Shown here piece after piece: positions 45,115 through 54,006 of a stretch of DNA of 64,000 bases. The stretch covers positions 9,344,001 through 9,408,000 of the forward strand of contig NZ_CP064689.1 in NCBI RefSeq assembly GCF_023100945.1, given 5' to 3'. This DNA comes from Bradyrhizobium sp. 200. Lineage in GTDB: Bacteria > Pseudomonadota > Alphaproteobacteria > Rhizobiales > Xanthobacteraceae. Made by a program: the position numbers and the translations under genes. Positions within the stretch are counted from its first letter, which is position 1. Every line of letters starts with the position of its first letter. The notes under the pieces are model-generated. The model had not been told where the DNA came from, did no database searches, and saw only the letters and a program-made list of their open reading frames with translations.

Positions 45115-45744
45115 TTACCGCCTGGCGCGGACCGCCTCGACGATCGCTATGGCGGCGCGAACGCCGGCCTCGATATCGAGATTGGAATTGTCGAGGATAT
45201 GCGCGTCCGCCGCGGCCTTCAGGGGCGCCGCGGCGCGGTTCTTGTCCCGTTCGTCGCGCTTGAGGATGTCGGCCAGCACCAGCGCCTCATCGGCCTCTTC
45301 GCCCCGCGCGCGGGCTTCCAGCGTCCGCCGGTGGGCACGCACCTGCGGGTCGGCGACGACGAAAATCTTCACATCGGCGTTCGGGCAGATCACGGTGCCG
45401 ATATCCCGCCCATCGAGCACCGCGCCCGGCGGATCGGCCGCGAACTGGCGTTGAAAATTGACCAGCGCCTCGCGCACGCTGGGAATCGCCGACACGACAG
45501 AGGCGGCATCGCCGATGCGCTGCGTCTTCAGCTCGGGGTGCCCAAACTTTTCGGGATCGAGCTCCATCGCCACCGCCACCGCCCGGGCCTCGTCTGTGAG
45601 GTCAAACCCTTCGTCCAGCAGCGCTTTCGCCACGGCGCGATAGATCACGCCGGTGTCGAGATGGCGGTAGCCGTAATGGTGGGCGAGGCGCTTGCCGAGC
45701 GTGCCCTTGCCGGATGCAGCCGGTCCGTCGATGGCGATGATCAT
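45115..45744 (-). CDS. cmk: Cytidylate kinase
   Basis: This 209-residue (d)CMP kinase transfers phosphate from ATP to CMP or dCMP. The P-loop is GPAASGKGT (7-15), followed by [16 protein letters not shown] and the NMP-binding [19 protein letters not shown]. The ATG at 45744 gives [14 protein letters not shown]; an in-frame extension to 45834 is not conserved. It lies between aroA and rpsA on the same strand, but plus-strand genes interrupt both junctions. Confidence 0.96.
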   Translation of the reverse strand: MIIAIDGPAASGKGTLGKRLAHHYGYRHLDTGVIYRAVAKALLDEGFDLTDEARAVAVAMELDPEKFGHPELKTQRIGDAASVVSAIPSVREALVNFQRQFAADPPGAVLDGRDIGTVICPNADVKIFVVADPQVRAHRRTLEARARGEEADEALVLADILKRDERDKNRAAAPLKAAADAHILDNSNLDIEAGVRAAIAIVEAVRARR

Positions 45745-45994
45745 GGGAGCCATGTGCGACAGAGCGGCCACGGCGGTCAAGGGCAAGGCCTGTTGACGAG
45801 AGCATGGAGGCGCCGCCTCCCGGAATGGTAGCATTTCCCGCCCGGGCCCCCGCGAATTTGCCTGCAGGAGCGGCGGATGCGTCCAAATGTTCCTCGCCCG
45901 GGCCGTTGACCGCCTCTATTCTGATGCCCGCGTTGGGAATTCCATCTGTTGATCTGCGGAACGCCGGTTCGATTGCACCGGCCGGAGGGACACG

Positions 45995-46984
45995 ATGAGC
46001 GCCATCTCACGACGTCGTTTTATCGGCAGCGCAGCGGCCGTCTCGGCGATCCCGCTGATCGGATCCTCGGCCCATGCGCAGACCGACTGGCCAGCCAAGC
46101 CAATCAAGATCATCGCCGGCTATCCGGCGGGCGGCCAGACTGATTTGTTTGCCCGCACCTACGGCGAATATATCCGCGCCCAGACGGGCCAGAACGTGAC
46201 GGTGGAAAACAAGGCCGGCGCCTCGGGATCGGTCGCAGCCGCCGAAGCCAAGCGGGCCGCACCCGACGGCTACACGCTGATGTTCACCATCTCGACGACC
46301 ATGATCATGAACCGCGTTCTGATCAAGGACATCCCTTACGACGCCGACAAGGATTTCACCCTCGTCTCGATCATGCCGGCGGGCAGCCTGCCGTTCGTGG
46401 CCAGTGAGAAGACAGGCGCGAAAACGCTCGCTGAGTTTGTCGCCTATGCGAAGAAGGCCGAGAAGGTCAACATCGGCACCTATGGCGCAGGCTCATACGC
46501 GCACATGGCGGTCGCTGAAATGAACAAGCAGTACGGTCTCAAGATGGAAGCGGTCCACTATCGCGGCGAAGCACCGATGTGGACCGATCTTGCCGGCGGA
46601 TTCATCGACGCCGCCCACGGCAGCTACTCCGCGGCATTGTCCGTCCTGCAGAGCGGCCGCGGCCATGCGGTCGCCGTCTCGCGCAAGCGCATGTCGACAT
46701 TGCCGGATGTCCCCTCTTTCACAGAGCAGGGCGCAACATCGCGCATCTTCCAGTTGACCGGCTTCCAGTGCTGCGCCGTGCCCATGGGCACGCCGGCGGC
46801 CATCATTGAGAAACTGTCAAAACTCCTCGTCGATGGCGGCAAGACCGAGAGGGTGCGGCAGCTCATGAAATCGTTCGGCGTCGACGATACCGCGATGACG
46901 TTCGAGGAGACGCAGAAACTGTACAAGGATGAAGCGCCCGTCTGGCTCGAGGCGGTGACGAGCCTGGGGCTTGCGCCGTCCTGA
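45995..46984 (+). CDS. Tripartite tricarboxylate transporter (Bug-family) solute-binding protein
   Basis: This 329-residue periplasmic protein starts with a twin-arginine-type signal (ISRRRFIGSAAAVSAIPL, cut near SSAHA). The Bug/TctC fold is evident in WPAKPIKIIAGYPAGGQTD, VENKAGASGSVAA and TYGAGSYAHMAVAEM. Such proteins bind carboxylates for TctAB-type transporters or for sensing. No tctA or tctB is nearby, so it is an orphan binding protein with unknown ligand. GGAGGG stands 7 nt before the ATG. It is inserted on the opposite strand between aroA and cmk. Confidence 0.9.
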   Translation: MSAISRRRFIGSAAAVSAIPLIGSSAHAQTDWPAKPIKIIAGYPAGGQTDLFARTYGEYIRAQTGQNVTVENKAGASGSVAAAEAKRAAPDGYTLMFTISTTMIMNRVLIKDIPYDADKDFTLVSIMPAGSLPFVASEKTGAKTLAEFVAYAKKAEKVNIGTYGAGSYAHMAVAEMNKQYGLKMEAVHYRGEAPMWTDLAGGFIDAAHGSYSAALSVLQSGRGHAVAVSRKRMSTLPDVPSFTEQGATSRIFQLTGFQCCAVPMGTPAAIIEKLSKLLVDGGKTERVRQLMKSFGVDDTAMTFEETQKLYKDEAPVWLEAVTSLGLAPS

Positions 46985-47002
46985 ACTGCGCGAGCGCGCA
47001 CT

Positions 47003-48340
47003 TTACGAAAACTCAGCCCCCAGCGAACGCATCATCGGAATGAAATCCGGGAAGCTGGTGGCGATGAAAGCCGTGTCGTCCACCTTGACCGGCTTGTCAG
47101 CGGCGAGCCCCATCACCAGCGCGGACATCGCGATGCGGTGATCCATGTGGGTGGCGACGAGGCCGCCGCCAGGCACATGGCCGCGGCCTTCGACGATCAG
47201 ATCATCGCCTGCGATCTCGACCTTGACGCCGTTGACGCGCAGCATGGCGGCGGTCGCCTCCAGCCGGTCGGATTCCTTGACGCGCAGTTCCTGCAGGCCG
47301 CGCATGATGGTGGTGCCTTCGGCAAACGACGCTGCGACCGCAAGAACCAGATATTCGTCGATCATCGAGGGCGCGCGCTCCGGCGGCACCTCGACGCCGC
47401 GCATTTTGGAGGCGCGCACGCGCAAGCGGGCCATCGGCTCGCCGGCGTCGCCGCGGACTTCGCTTTCCTCGATGGAGGCGCCCATCTCGCGCAGTGTCGT
47501 GAACAGGCCGGTGCGCAGCGGATTGGTCATGACGTCGGAGAAGGTCACGTCGGAACCCTCGACGACCAGCGCCGCCACGATCGGGAATGCCGCCGACGAT
47601 GGATCGGCCGGCACCACGACCTCGGCGCCGTGCAGTTCGGGCTCGCCCGTCAGCGCGATCCTGCGGCCGTGGTTGCCCTCCCTGGTCGAGACGATGTCAG
47701 CGCCAAAATGCTTCAGCATCAGTTCGGTGTGGTCGCGGCTGGCTTCCTGCTCGATGACGGTGGTGACGCCGGGCGCGGCAAGTCCTGCCAGCAGCACCGC
47801 CGACTTGATCTGGGCCGAGGCCACCGGGGTCCGGTAGAGGATCGGCACGGGATCGCGGGCGCCGTGCAGCGTCAGCGGCAAACGGCCGCCTTCCTTGGTC
47901 TCGCCGACCTTGGCGCCCATCAATTCGAGAGGATCGAGAATCCGGCGCATCGGGCGGGAGCGCAGCGAGGCGTCGCCATCGAACACCGCGGTGATCGGGC
48001 ATCCGGCGACCGCCCCCATCACCAGCCGGCACCCGGTGCCGGAATTGCCGAAATCGAGCGGGGCGGAGGGTTGGGCGAAGCCCGCCACGCCCACGCCGGC
48101 GACTTTCCAGGCGAATGGCCCTGTCCGCTCGACGCTCGCGCCCAGCGCCTGCATCGATTTGGCGGTATTGAGGACGTCTTCGCCCTCAAGCAGGCCCGAA
48201 ATTCGGGTTTCGCCTACCGAAAGCGCCCCCAGAATGAGGGCGCGGTGCGAAATCGACTTGTCGCCGGGAACGCGGACTTTGCCGCCCAGGGGCCCGCTCG
48301 AGCGGGATTCCAGCGGGGTTTGGGTGGTTGAGTGGGTCAA
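47003..48340 (-). CDS. aroA: 3-phosphoshikimate 1-carboxyvinyltransferase (EPSP synthase)
   Basis: This 445-residue enzyme of the shikimate pathway transfers enolpyruvyl from PEP to shikimate 3-phosphate. It resembles the class II (CP4-like) form: [67 protein letters not shown] and [17 protein letters not shown] segments. The residue matching CP4 Ala100 is Gly101 ([10 protein letters not shown]). The TTG at 48340 is preferred because AGAGGATC stands just upstream and the product then starts MTHST; an ATG at 48382 is open but lacks a ribosome-binding site. Confidence 0.94.
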   Translation of the reverse strand: MTHSTTQTPLESRSSGPLGGKVRVPGDKSISHRALILGALSVGETRISGLLEGEDVLNTAKSMQALGASVERTGPFAWKVAGVGVAGFAQPSAPLDFGNSGTGCRLVMGAVAGCPITAVFDGDASLRSRPMRRILDPLELMGAKVGETKEGGRLPLTLHGARDPVPILYRTPVASAQIKSAVLLAGLAAPGVTTVIEQEASRDHTELMLKHFGADIVSTREGNHGRRIALTGEPELHGAEVVVPADPSSAAFPIVAALVVEGSDVTFSDVMTNPLRTGLFTTLREMGASIEESEVRGDAGEPMARLRVRASKMRGVEVPPERAPSMIDEYLVLAVAASFAEGTTIMRGLQELRVKESDRLEATAAMLRVNGVKVEIAGDDLIVEGRGHVPGGGLVATHMDHRIAMSALVMGLAADKPVKVDDTAFIATSFPDFIPMMRSLGAEFS

Positions 48341-48483
48341 GATTGGGATCCTCTGCGGGGGCGGCAGTACCACATGGGCCACACCGCGTCACGCGGCCCT
48401 CAAATGCCCCAAAGTGCTATTGACACCAGCCTCTCAACTAGCCAAGTGAAGCACCGTTTTTCAGAATTTCCCAGGATCCACAC

Positions 48484-48909
48484 GTGGCCAAATCCGATCT
48501 CGGAACCAAGCGCATTTGCCCGACGACGGGTAAGAAATTCTACGATCTGAACAAGAACCCGGTGATTTCGCCCTACACCGGCGAGGTCGTGCCGATTGCG
48601 CCGATCGCGCCGCCGCGGGCCGCCCGTGGCGATGCCGCACGCGCCGCAGCCGCCGCTTCGGCCACCGCCGCTGCCGATTTGCCGGAAGCCGCCGAGGCCG
48701 AAGAATTGGTCTCGCTCGAGGAGGCCGACGCCGAGGAGAACACCGGCAAGGTCAAGGCCGTGGTTCCCGAATCGGAGGACGACATCGAGATCGACGAGAC
48801 CATCGAGGACGATGACGACGACGATTCCACCTTCATTCCCGACGAGGAAGAAGGCGATGAGGACGTCACCGACATCATCGGTGATGTCGGAGGCGACGAA
48901 GAGACTTGA
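48484..48909 (+). CDS. FYDLN-motif acidic protein (TIGR02300 family)
   Basis: This 141-residue protein has an N-terminal conserved module LGTKRICPTTGKKFYDLNKN with the FYDLN signature, then VISPYTGEVVP. An Ala-rich linker and a very acidic C-terminus follow (about residues 95-141, with runs of Asp and Glu). The family is limited mainly to alphaproteobacteria, and no function is known to me. The start is GTG at 48484 after AGGAT. It is divergent from aroA and lies 63 bp before tRNA-Ala. Confidence 0.88.
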   Translation: MAKSDLGTKRICPTTGKKFYDLNKNPVISPYTGEVVPIAPIAPPRAARGDAARAAAAASATAAADLPEAAEAEELVSLEEADAEENTGKVKAVVPESEDDIEIDETIEDDDDDDSTFIPDEEEGDEDVTDIIGDVGGDEET

Positions 48910-48972
48910 GATCGGCCCAGAACTGTGGTTCAGGGTCATGCCCGCACGCCGATTGAGGCGTTGCGATTCTAC

Positions 48973-49047
<75 letters not shown>

Positions 49048-49048
<1 letters not shown>

Positions 49049-49068
49049 GCCTTCGCGTAGCGAAGGCT
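49048..49068 (+). terminator. Hairpin at the 3' end of tRNA-Ala
   Basis: AGCCTTCGC-GTA-GCGAAGGCT is a perfect 9-bp stem that begins at the last A of the tRNA CCA. It has no T-tract and is followed by GC-rich repeat-like sequence (GCGTAGCCCG at 49075). It could end transcription or guide 3' processing, or it could be part of a palindromic repeat. Confidence 0.5.
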
Positions 49069-49135
49069 GCCGCGGCGTAGCCCGTTAGGGCGAAGCCGGG
49101 CTCATCCGCTACGGCTAGGCAATCCTTTTCTAGCC

Positions 49136-49594
49136 CTACTCCCCCAACACCGCATTCAACCGATCGCGCAACGCCACGATCTCGTTCTTCATCGCCACGA
49201 GTTCGCCGATCGAGCAGGCTGACGCCGCGAGGATCGATTGCGGCACCGCCCGCGCTTTCTCCCGCAGCGCCTCGCCCTTGGCCGTCAGCGCGATCAGCAC
49301 CTGCCGCTCGTCCTCGATGCTGCGGGTCCGCTTGATGAGTTCGGCGGCCTCCAGCCGCTTGAGCAGCGGCGTCAGCGTGCCGGAATCCAGGAACAGCCGC
49401 TCGCCGATGTCTTTCACCGGCACGCCGTCGCGCTCCCACAGCACCAGCATGACGAGATATTGCGGGTAGGTCAGACCGAGCTTGTCGAGCAGCGGCTTGT
49501 AGACGCGGTTGAAGGCGTGCGCGGTGGAATACACCGCGAAGCAAATTTGATTGTCGAGCCGGAGCGGAAAGTCCGCTGAAGATTTCCTGGCCAT
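49136..49594 (-). CDS. ohrR: OhrR, MarR-family organic-peroxide sensor
   Basis: This 152-residue MarR-type dimeric repressor loses DNA binding when its N-terminal cysteine is oxidised by organic peroxides. The reactive C18 is in LDNQICFAVYSTAHAFNRVY, the OhrR hallmark. The winged helix follows (DIGERLFLDSGTLTPLLKRLE, then DERQVLIALTAKG). The ATG at 49594 has GAGGA 5 nt upstream; a GTG at 49597 is less likely. It is divergent from ohr, and two dyad sites lie in the gap. Confidence 0.95.
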   Translation of the reverse strand: MARKSSADFPLRLDNQICFAVYSTAHAFNRVYKPLLDKLGLTYPQYLVMLVLWERDGVPVKDIGERLFLDSGTLTPLLKRLEAAELIKRTRSIEDERQVLIALTAKGEALREKARAVPQSILAASACSIGELVAMKNEIVALRDRLNAVLGE

Positions 49595-49653
49595 CACGTC
49601 CTCGTCAACAAGCAGCGCCCAGACACTGATATGGTGGCTAAGCGCTTGATTTC

Positions 49654-49667
49654 AATTGCATACAATT
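49654..49667. promoter_or_regulatory. Second OhrR-type site, ohrR-proximal
   Basis: AATTG-CATA-CAATT is a small dyad with the same CAATT/AATTG ends as the main site 24 bp to the right. It is closer to ohrR and may mediate autorepression. Shorter and weaker than the main site. Confidence 0.5.
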
Positions 49668-49691
49668 AAATCGCGCAGCCTGCAATAATTT

Positions 49692-49722
49692 ACATTGCGC
49701 ACAATCTAATTGTGTGCAATGT
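49692..49722. promoter_or_regulatory. OhrR operator candidate, ohr-proximal
   Basis: Arms of 14 bp, ACATTGCGCACAAT (49692-49705) and ATTGTGTGCAATGT (49709-49722), match at 13 positions around CTA. The AT-rich core with CAATnnnATTG symmetry is as expected for OhrR operators. It lies 38 bp before the ohr start codon. Confidence 0.75.
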
Positions 49723-49760
49723 ATCGTTCATCGAAACGGCAAACCCAAGGGAGACCCGAC

Positions 49761-50186
49761 ATGTCCGTGAACGTGCTCTACAAGACCAGCGCCAAGGCAA
49801 CCGGCGGCCGCGATGGCACCGCCGCAACCCTCGACGGCGCGCTCGACGTCAAGCTCGCCACCCCGAAGGAACTCGGCGGCGGCGGTGGCGCCGGCAACAA
49901 TCCCGAGCAATTGTTTGCGGCCGGCTATGCCGCCTGCTTCATCGGCGCGATGAAATTCGTCGCTTCGCAGGGCGGCCCGAAGGTGCCCGCGGACGCCACC
50001 GTGACCTCCACCGTCGGCATCGGCCCGCGCTCGGAGGGCGGCTTTGGCCTCGATATCGACCTCGCCGTCTCGCTGCCCGGTGTTGCCAAGGCGGAGGCGG
50101 AAGCCCTGGTCGCGAAAGCCCATCAGGTGTGCCCGTATTCCAACGCCACGCGCGGCAATGTGGATGTGCGCCTGACGGTCGTCTGA
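49761..50186 (+). CDS. ohr: Organic hydroperoxide resistance protein Ohr
   Basis: This 141-residue OsmC/Ohr-fold peroxidase reduces organic hydroperoxides using lipoyl thiols. The redox cysteines are C59 ([11 protein letters not shown]) and C124 ([13 protein letters not shown]), in the standard contexts. The ATG at 49761 follows GGGAG; the frame extends to 49710 through the promoter region and is not favoured. Induction by OhrR release is expected. Confidence 0.97.
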   Translation: MSVNVLYKTSAKATGGRDGTAATLDGALDVKLATPKELGGGGGAGNNPEQLFAAGYAACFIGAMKFVASQGGPKVPADATVTSTVGIGPRSEGGFGLDIDLAVSLPGVAKAEAEALVAKAHQVCPYSNATRGNVDVRLTVV

Positions 50187-50195
50187 CGATCTCTC

Positions 50196-50230
50196 CGAAC
50201 GGCCCGCCGCTGGTATCGGCGGGCCGTTCG
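50196..50230 (+). terminator. Stem-loop after ohr
   Basis: A perfect 14-bp stem, CGAACGGCCCGCCG (50196-50209) with CGGCGGGCCGTTCG (50217-50230), encloses CTGGTAT. The tail is weak (CCTCCCGGAATTTTC). It begins 9 bp after the ohr stop and very likely ends or protects the transcript. Confidence 0.72.
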
Positions 50231-50360
50231 CCTCCCGGAATTTTCTACGCCCGCGCTACGGCGGCCGCGTCATGCGCCTGTGCGCGAGACGCCATTGCCG
50301 CCGCGCCCGAAGACCGCTAGCTCAGGATTTCCATTCCCATCCTGAGCGAAGGTTGTTTCC

Positions 50361-51557
50361 ATGAGTTCTCCCGGCGCAATGACAGGCCTGCGCGTGATTG
50401 ATCTGACGCGCGTGCTCGGCGGCCCCTATTGCACGCAAATCCTGGCCGACCACGGCGCCGACGTCATCAAGGTCGAACCGCCGGCCGGCGACGAGGTGCG
50501 CGACTGGGGCCCTCCGTTCCACGAGGAAGACGCGGCCTATTTCGTTGGCATCAACCGCAACAAGCGCTCGATCGGGCTCGACCTCGCCTCCGAGGGCGGC
50601 CGCGCCGTGCTGATGAAGATGCTGGAGACCGCCGACGTCCTGATCGAGAATTTCAAGCCGGGCACGCTCGACAAATGGGGCATCGGCAACGAAGTGCTGC
50701 GCGCGAAATTTCCAAAACTTGTCCATTGCCGGATTTCCGGCTTTGGCGCCGACGGCCCGCGCGGCGGCAATCCCGGCTATGACGCGATCATCCAGGCCAT
50801 GACCGGCATGATCGCGGCGACCGGCTCACCGGAGAGCGGTCCGATGCGGATCGGCGTTCCCCTGGTCGACATCACCACCGGGCTTTATGCGGCAATCGGC
50901 ATCCTGATGGCGCTGTCGGAGCGGCAACGCTCGGGCCTCGGCCAGTTTCTCGAAACCACGCTGTACGAGACTGGTCTGGCGATCATGCATCCGCACACCG
51001 CGAATTATTTCATGCATGGCAAGCCGCCGGGTCTCACCGGCAACGAGCATCCCAACCTCGTGCCGTACGCGATCTTTCCGACCAAGACCGACAACATCTT
51101 CATCGGCGTCGGTAATGACGGCACCTTCCGCAAGCTCGCCAAGGAGATCGGCAAGCCCGAGCTCGGCACCGATCCGCGCTTTGCCCGCAACAAGGACCGA
51201 ATCACCAACCGCGACGCGCTGCGCGCCGAGCTCGCCGCTGTCTTCAGCCAGCACGAGGCCGAGCCGCTCTGCAATCGCCTGCTGGCGGCAGGCCTGCCGG
51301 CGGGTCCCGTGCAGAAGATCGACCAGGCGCTGACCAATCCGCATACGCTGCATCGCGGCGATATCCTTGAGAAGGACTGGTACAAGGGCGTCGCCTCCCC
51401 GATCCGGCTGGAGCGGACCAAACCGAGCCTGCGGCGGACGCCGCCGAAATTCAGCCAGCACACATCAGAGGTGCTGGGCGAGTTCGGCTATTCCAAAGAC
51501 GATATCGACGCGCTGGTCGCCAAGGGCGCGGTCTGCGGGTCCGAGCGCAAGCGCTGA
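50361..51557 (+). CDS. Class III (CaiB/BaiF) CoA-transferase
   Basis: This is a 398-residue member of the formyl-CoA transferase/L-carnitine CoA-transferase family, which form interlocked dimers and move CoA between carboxylates. The family start GLRVIDLTRVLGGPYCTQIL, the segment NRNKRSIGLDL and the catalytic Asp (D141 in NPGYDAIIQAMTG) are visible. Substrates cannot be told from sequence. It stands between ohr and the ugp genes with no obvious partner (no racemase or acyl-CoA dehydrogenase nearby). Confidence 0.9.
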   Translation: MSSPGAMTGLRVIDLTRVLGGPYCTQILADHGADVIKVEPPAGDEVRDWGPPFHEEDAAYFVGINRNKRSIGLDLASEGGRAVLMKMLETADVLIENFKPGTLDKWGIGNEVLRAKFPKLVHCRISGFGADGPRGGNPGYDAIIQAMTGMIAATGSPESGPMRIGVPLVDITTGLYAAIGILMALSERQRSGLGQFLETTLYETGLAIMHPHTANYFMHGKPPGLTGNEHPNLVPYAIFPTKTDNIFIGVGNDGTFRKLAKEIGKPELGTDPRFARNKDRITNRDALRAELAAVFSQHEAEPLCNRLLAAGLPAGPVQKIDQALTNPHTLHRGDILEKDWYKGVASPIRLERTKPSLRRTPPKFSQHTSEVLGEFGYSKDDIDALVAKGAVCGSERKR

Positions 51558-51675
51558 CAATGTTGCGCATTGCCGTCCCGGTGGACGCCGGGACGGCCGA
51601 TCGTGTCCATCGGTCTTCGCCTATTTGACGGCTTCCCTCCACGCCCGCTTCCCCAATACCATCCTTTCGCTTATA

Positions 51676-51693
51676 CGGTCATTTGCACGTCAT
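51676..51693 (+). promoter_or_regulatory. Candidate Pho box upstream of ugpB
   Basis: CGGTCAT (51676-51682) and ACGTCAT (51687-51693) are direct repeats 11 bp apart, with 6/7 and 5/7 matches to the CTGTCAT unit of PhoB boxes. CTGTTAT follows at 51700. It lies about 55 bp before the ugpB start. In rhizobia, ugp genes are known to belong to the phosphate-starvation regulon, which makes the site plausible. Confidence 0.45.
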
Positions 51694-51747
51694 CCGGCGC
51701 TGTTATCGCGCGAAACGAAGGTGACGACCCCAACCCCGGAGGATTCC

Positions 51748-53061
51748 ATGGCACTACGACAATTCGGCGCAGCAGCGGCAGTAACTGTTGCGCTGGCGCT
51801 CGCAACGCCTGCCCACGCTGCGACCGAGATCCAATGGTGGCACGCCATGACCGGCGGCAACAACGACATCGTCAACAAGCTCGCCGAGGAATTCAACGCC
51901 AGCCAGTCCGATTACAAGGTCGTCCCGACCTTCAAGGGCAGCTATCCCGACACCATGAATGCCGGCATCGCCGCCTTCCGCGCCGGCACCGCGCCGCACA
52001 TCATTCAGGTGTTCGAGGTCGGCACCGCCACGATGATGAGCGCCACCGGCGCCATCAAGCCGGTCTACCAGCTCATGAAAGATGCCGGCGAGCCGTTCGA
52101 TCCCAAGGCCTATCTGCCGGCGATCACCGGTTACTACTCGACCTCGAAGGGCGACATGCTGTCGTTCCCCTTCAATTCCTCGTCGACGGTGATGTGGATC
52201 AATAAGGACGAATTGAAGAAGGCCGGCATCGCCGAGATTCCGAAAACCTGGCCGGAAGTGTTCGACGCCGCCAAGAAGCTGAAAGCGGCCGGGCACGCGA
52301 CCTGCGGGTTCTCCAATGCCTGGGCGAGCTGGGTGCATATCGAGCAGTTTTCCGCCTGGCATAACGTGCCGATCGGCACCAAGGCCAACGGCCTCGATGG
52401 CTTCGACACAGTGCTCGAGTTCAACTCGCCGCTGCTTGTGAAGCACCTGCAGAACCTGATCGACCTGCAGAAGGACAAGACTTACGACTATGCCGGCCGG
52501 GCCAATGCCAGCGAAAACCGCTTTGCCTCGGGCGAATGCGCGATCTTCCTGACCTCGTCGGGCTATTACGCGACTGCCAAGAGCACCGCCAAGTTCGACT
52601 TCACCTCGGCGCCGATGCCCTATTATCCCGACGTCAAGGGCGCGCCGCAGAACTCGATCATCGGCGGCGCTTCGCTGTGGGTGATGGGCGGCAAGAAGCC
52701 CGAGGAATACAAGGGCGTCGCCAAGTTCTTCACCTTCCTGTCGGACACGAACCGTCAGGCCAAGCTGCACCAGGAGTCCGGCTACCTGCCGATCACCAAG
52801 GCGGCGTATGAGAAGACCGTCAAGGACGGCTTCTACGAGAAGAACCCGACGCTGCAGACGCCGCTGAAGGAACTGACCAACAAGGAGCCGACCGAAAATT
52901 CCCGCGGCCTGCGCTTCGGCAACATGGTGCAGATGCGCGACCTCTGGGCCGAGGAGCTGGAAGCCGCCCTTGCCGGCAAGAAGACCGCCAAGGAAGCGCT
53001 GGATGCCGCGGTCGCGCGCGGCAATGCGATGTTGCGGACGTTCGAAAAGACGGCAAAATAA
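51748..53061 (+). CDS. ugpB: sn-glycerol-3-phosphate ABC transporter, binding protein
   Basis: This 437-residue periplasmic solute-binding protein has a signal peptide (FGAAAAVTVALALATPAHA). The mature N-terminus is ATEIQWWHAMTGGNND, which matches UgpB, and FNSSSTVMWINKDE and IIGGASLWVMGGKKPEEY follow. It captures glycerol 3-phosphate or glycerophosphodiesters for the UgpAEC channel. GGAGG precedes the ATG at 51748. The frame is open far upstream (to 51367) but overlaps the CoA-transferase gene there and has no signal peptide. Confidence 0.93.
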   Translation: MALRQFGAAAAVTVALALATPAHAATEIQWWHAMTGGNNDIVNKLAEEFNASQSDYKVVPTFKGSYPDTMNAGIAAFRAGTAPHIIQVFEVGTATMMSATGAIKPVYQLMKDAGEPFDPKAYLPAITGYYSTSKGDMLSFPFNSSSTVMWINKDELKKAGIAEIPKTWPEVFDAAKKLKAAGHATCGFSNAWASWVHIEQFSAWHNVPIGTKANGLDGFDTVLEFNSPLLVKHLQNLIDLQKDKTYDYAGRANASENRFASGECAIFLTSSGYYATAKSTAKFDFTSAPMPYYPDVKGAPQNSIIGGASLWVMGGKKPEEYKGVAKFFTFLSDTNRQAKLHQESGYLPITKAAYEKTVKDGFYEKNPTLQTPLKELTNKEPTENSRGLRFGNMVQMRDLWAEELEAALAGKKTAKEALDAAVARGNAMLRTFEKTAK

Positions 53062-53071
53062 CGCCAGTCAG

Positions 53072-53097
53072 GCTCCCTCTCCGCCCGGAGAGGGAGC
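53072..53097 (+). promoter_or_regulatory. Intercistronic hairpin between ugpB and ugpA
   Basis: A perfect 12-bp stem, GCTCCCTCTCCG (53072-53083)/CGGAGAGGGAGC (53086-53097), has only CC between the arms. It lies 10 bp after the ugpB stop. Hairpins here commonly protect the binding-protein mRNA or reduce read-through, so that binding protein exceeds permease. Confidence 0.65.
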
Positions 53098-53124
53098 ATC
53101 TCTCGCATCACGCAAGCGGCTTGA

Positions 53125-54006
53125 ATGGAAAAGTCTGTCGTCTTCAACAACAAGCTGCTGCCATATCTGCTGCTGATTCCGCAGCTCATCATCACATTCA
53201 TATTCTTCTACTGGCCGGCCAGCCAGGCGGTCTGGCAATCCTTTTTGCGCGAGGACGCGTTCGGGCTGAACTCTGAATTCGTCGGGCTGGAAAATTATCA
53301 GTCGCTGTTCGCCCAGCCCGAATACTACGCGTCGATGCTGACGACGGTGATATTCTCCTCGCTGGTCGCAGCCTTGTCGCTCTCCATTGCGTTGTTGTTT
53401 GCCACGCAAGCCGACAAGAACCTGAAAGCCGCCGGCGCCTACAAGACCCTGATGATCTGGCCCTATGCGGTGGCGCCCGCAGTCGCCGGTGTACTCTGGA
53501 TCTTCATGTTTCATCCTTCGCTCGGCACGCTGGCGCGGCCGCTGCGCTTTATGAACTTCGACTGGAACCCGCTGCTGAACGGCAACCACGCCATGACCCT
53601 GGTGGTGATGGCCGCGGTGTGGAAGCAGATCTCGTATAACTTCCTGTTCTTTCTCGCCGGGCTGCAATCGATCCCCAAGAGCGTGCTGGAGGCCGGCGCG
53701 ATCGACGGCGCGGGCCCGATGCGGCGGTTCTGGACCATCACCTTCCCGCTGCTGTCGCCGACGACGTTCTTCCTGCTGGTCGTCAACGTCGTCTACGTCT
53801 TCTTCGACACGTTCGGCATCATCGACGCGGTCACCGGCGGTGGCCCGGCCGGCGCCACCACCACCATGGTCTACAAGGTGTTTGCCGACGGACGGCTTGG
53901 CGGCGACCTCGGCGGCTCGGCCGCACAGTCGGTGATCCTGATGGTCATCGTGATCGCGCTGACTGCGATCCAGTTCCGTTACGTCGAACGCAAGGTGCAG
54001 TACTGA
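53125..54006 (+). CDS. ugpA: Glycerol-3-phosphate ABC transporter permease UgpA
   Basis: This 293-residue inner-membrane permease has six predicted membrane helices, the first near residues 10-31 ([20 protein letters not shown]). The cytoplasmic EAA loop reads [20 protein letters not shown], which contacts the ATPase UgpC. It shares one base of stop/start (TGATG) with ugpE. It forms the channel with UgpE. Confidence 0.94.
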   Translation: MEKSVVFNNKLLPYLLLIPQLIITFIFFYWPASQAVWQSFLREDAFGLNSEFVGLENYQSLFAQPEYYASMLTTVIFSSLVAALSLSIALLFATQADKNLKAAGAYKTLMIWPYAVAPAVAGVLWIFMFHPSLGTLARPLRFMNFDWNPLLNGNHAMTLVVMAAVWKQISYNFLFFLAGLQSIPKSVLEAGAIDGAGPMRRFWTITFPLLSPTTFFLLVVNVVYVFFDTFGIIDAVTGGGPAGATTTMVYKVFADGRLGGDLGGSAAQSVILMVIVIALTAIQFRYVERKVQY

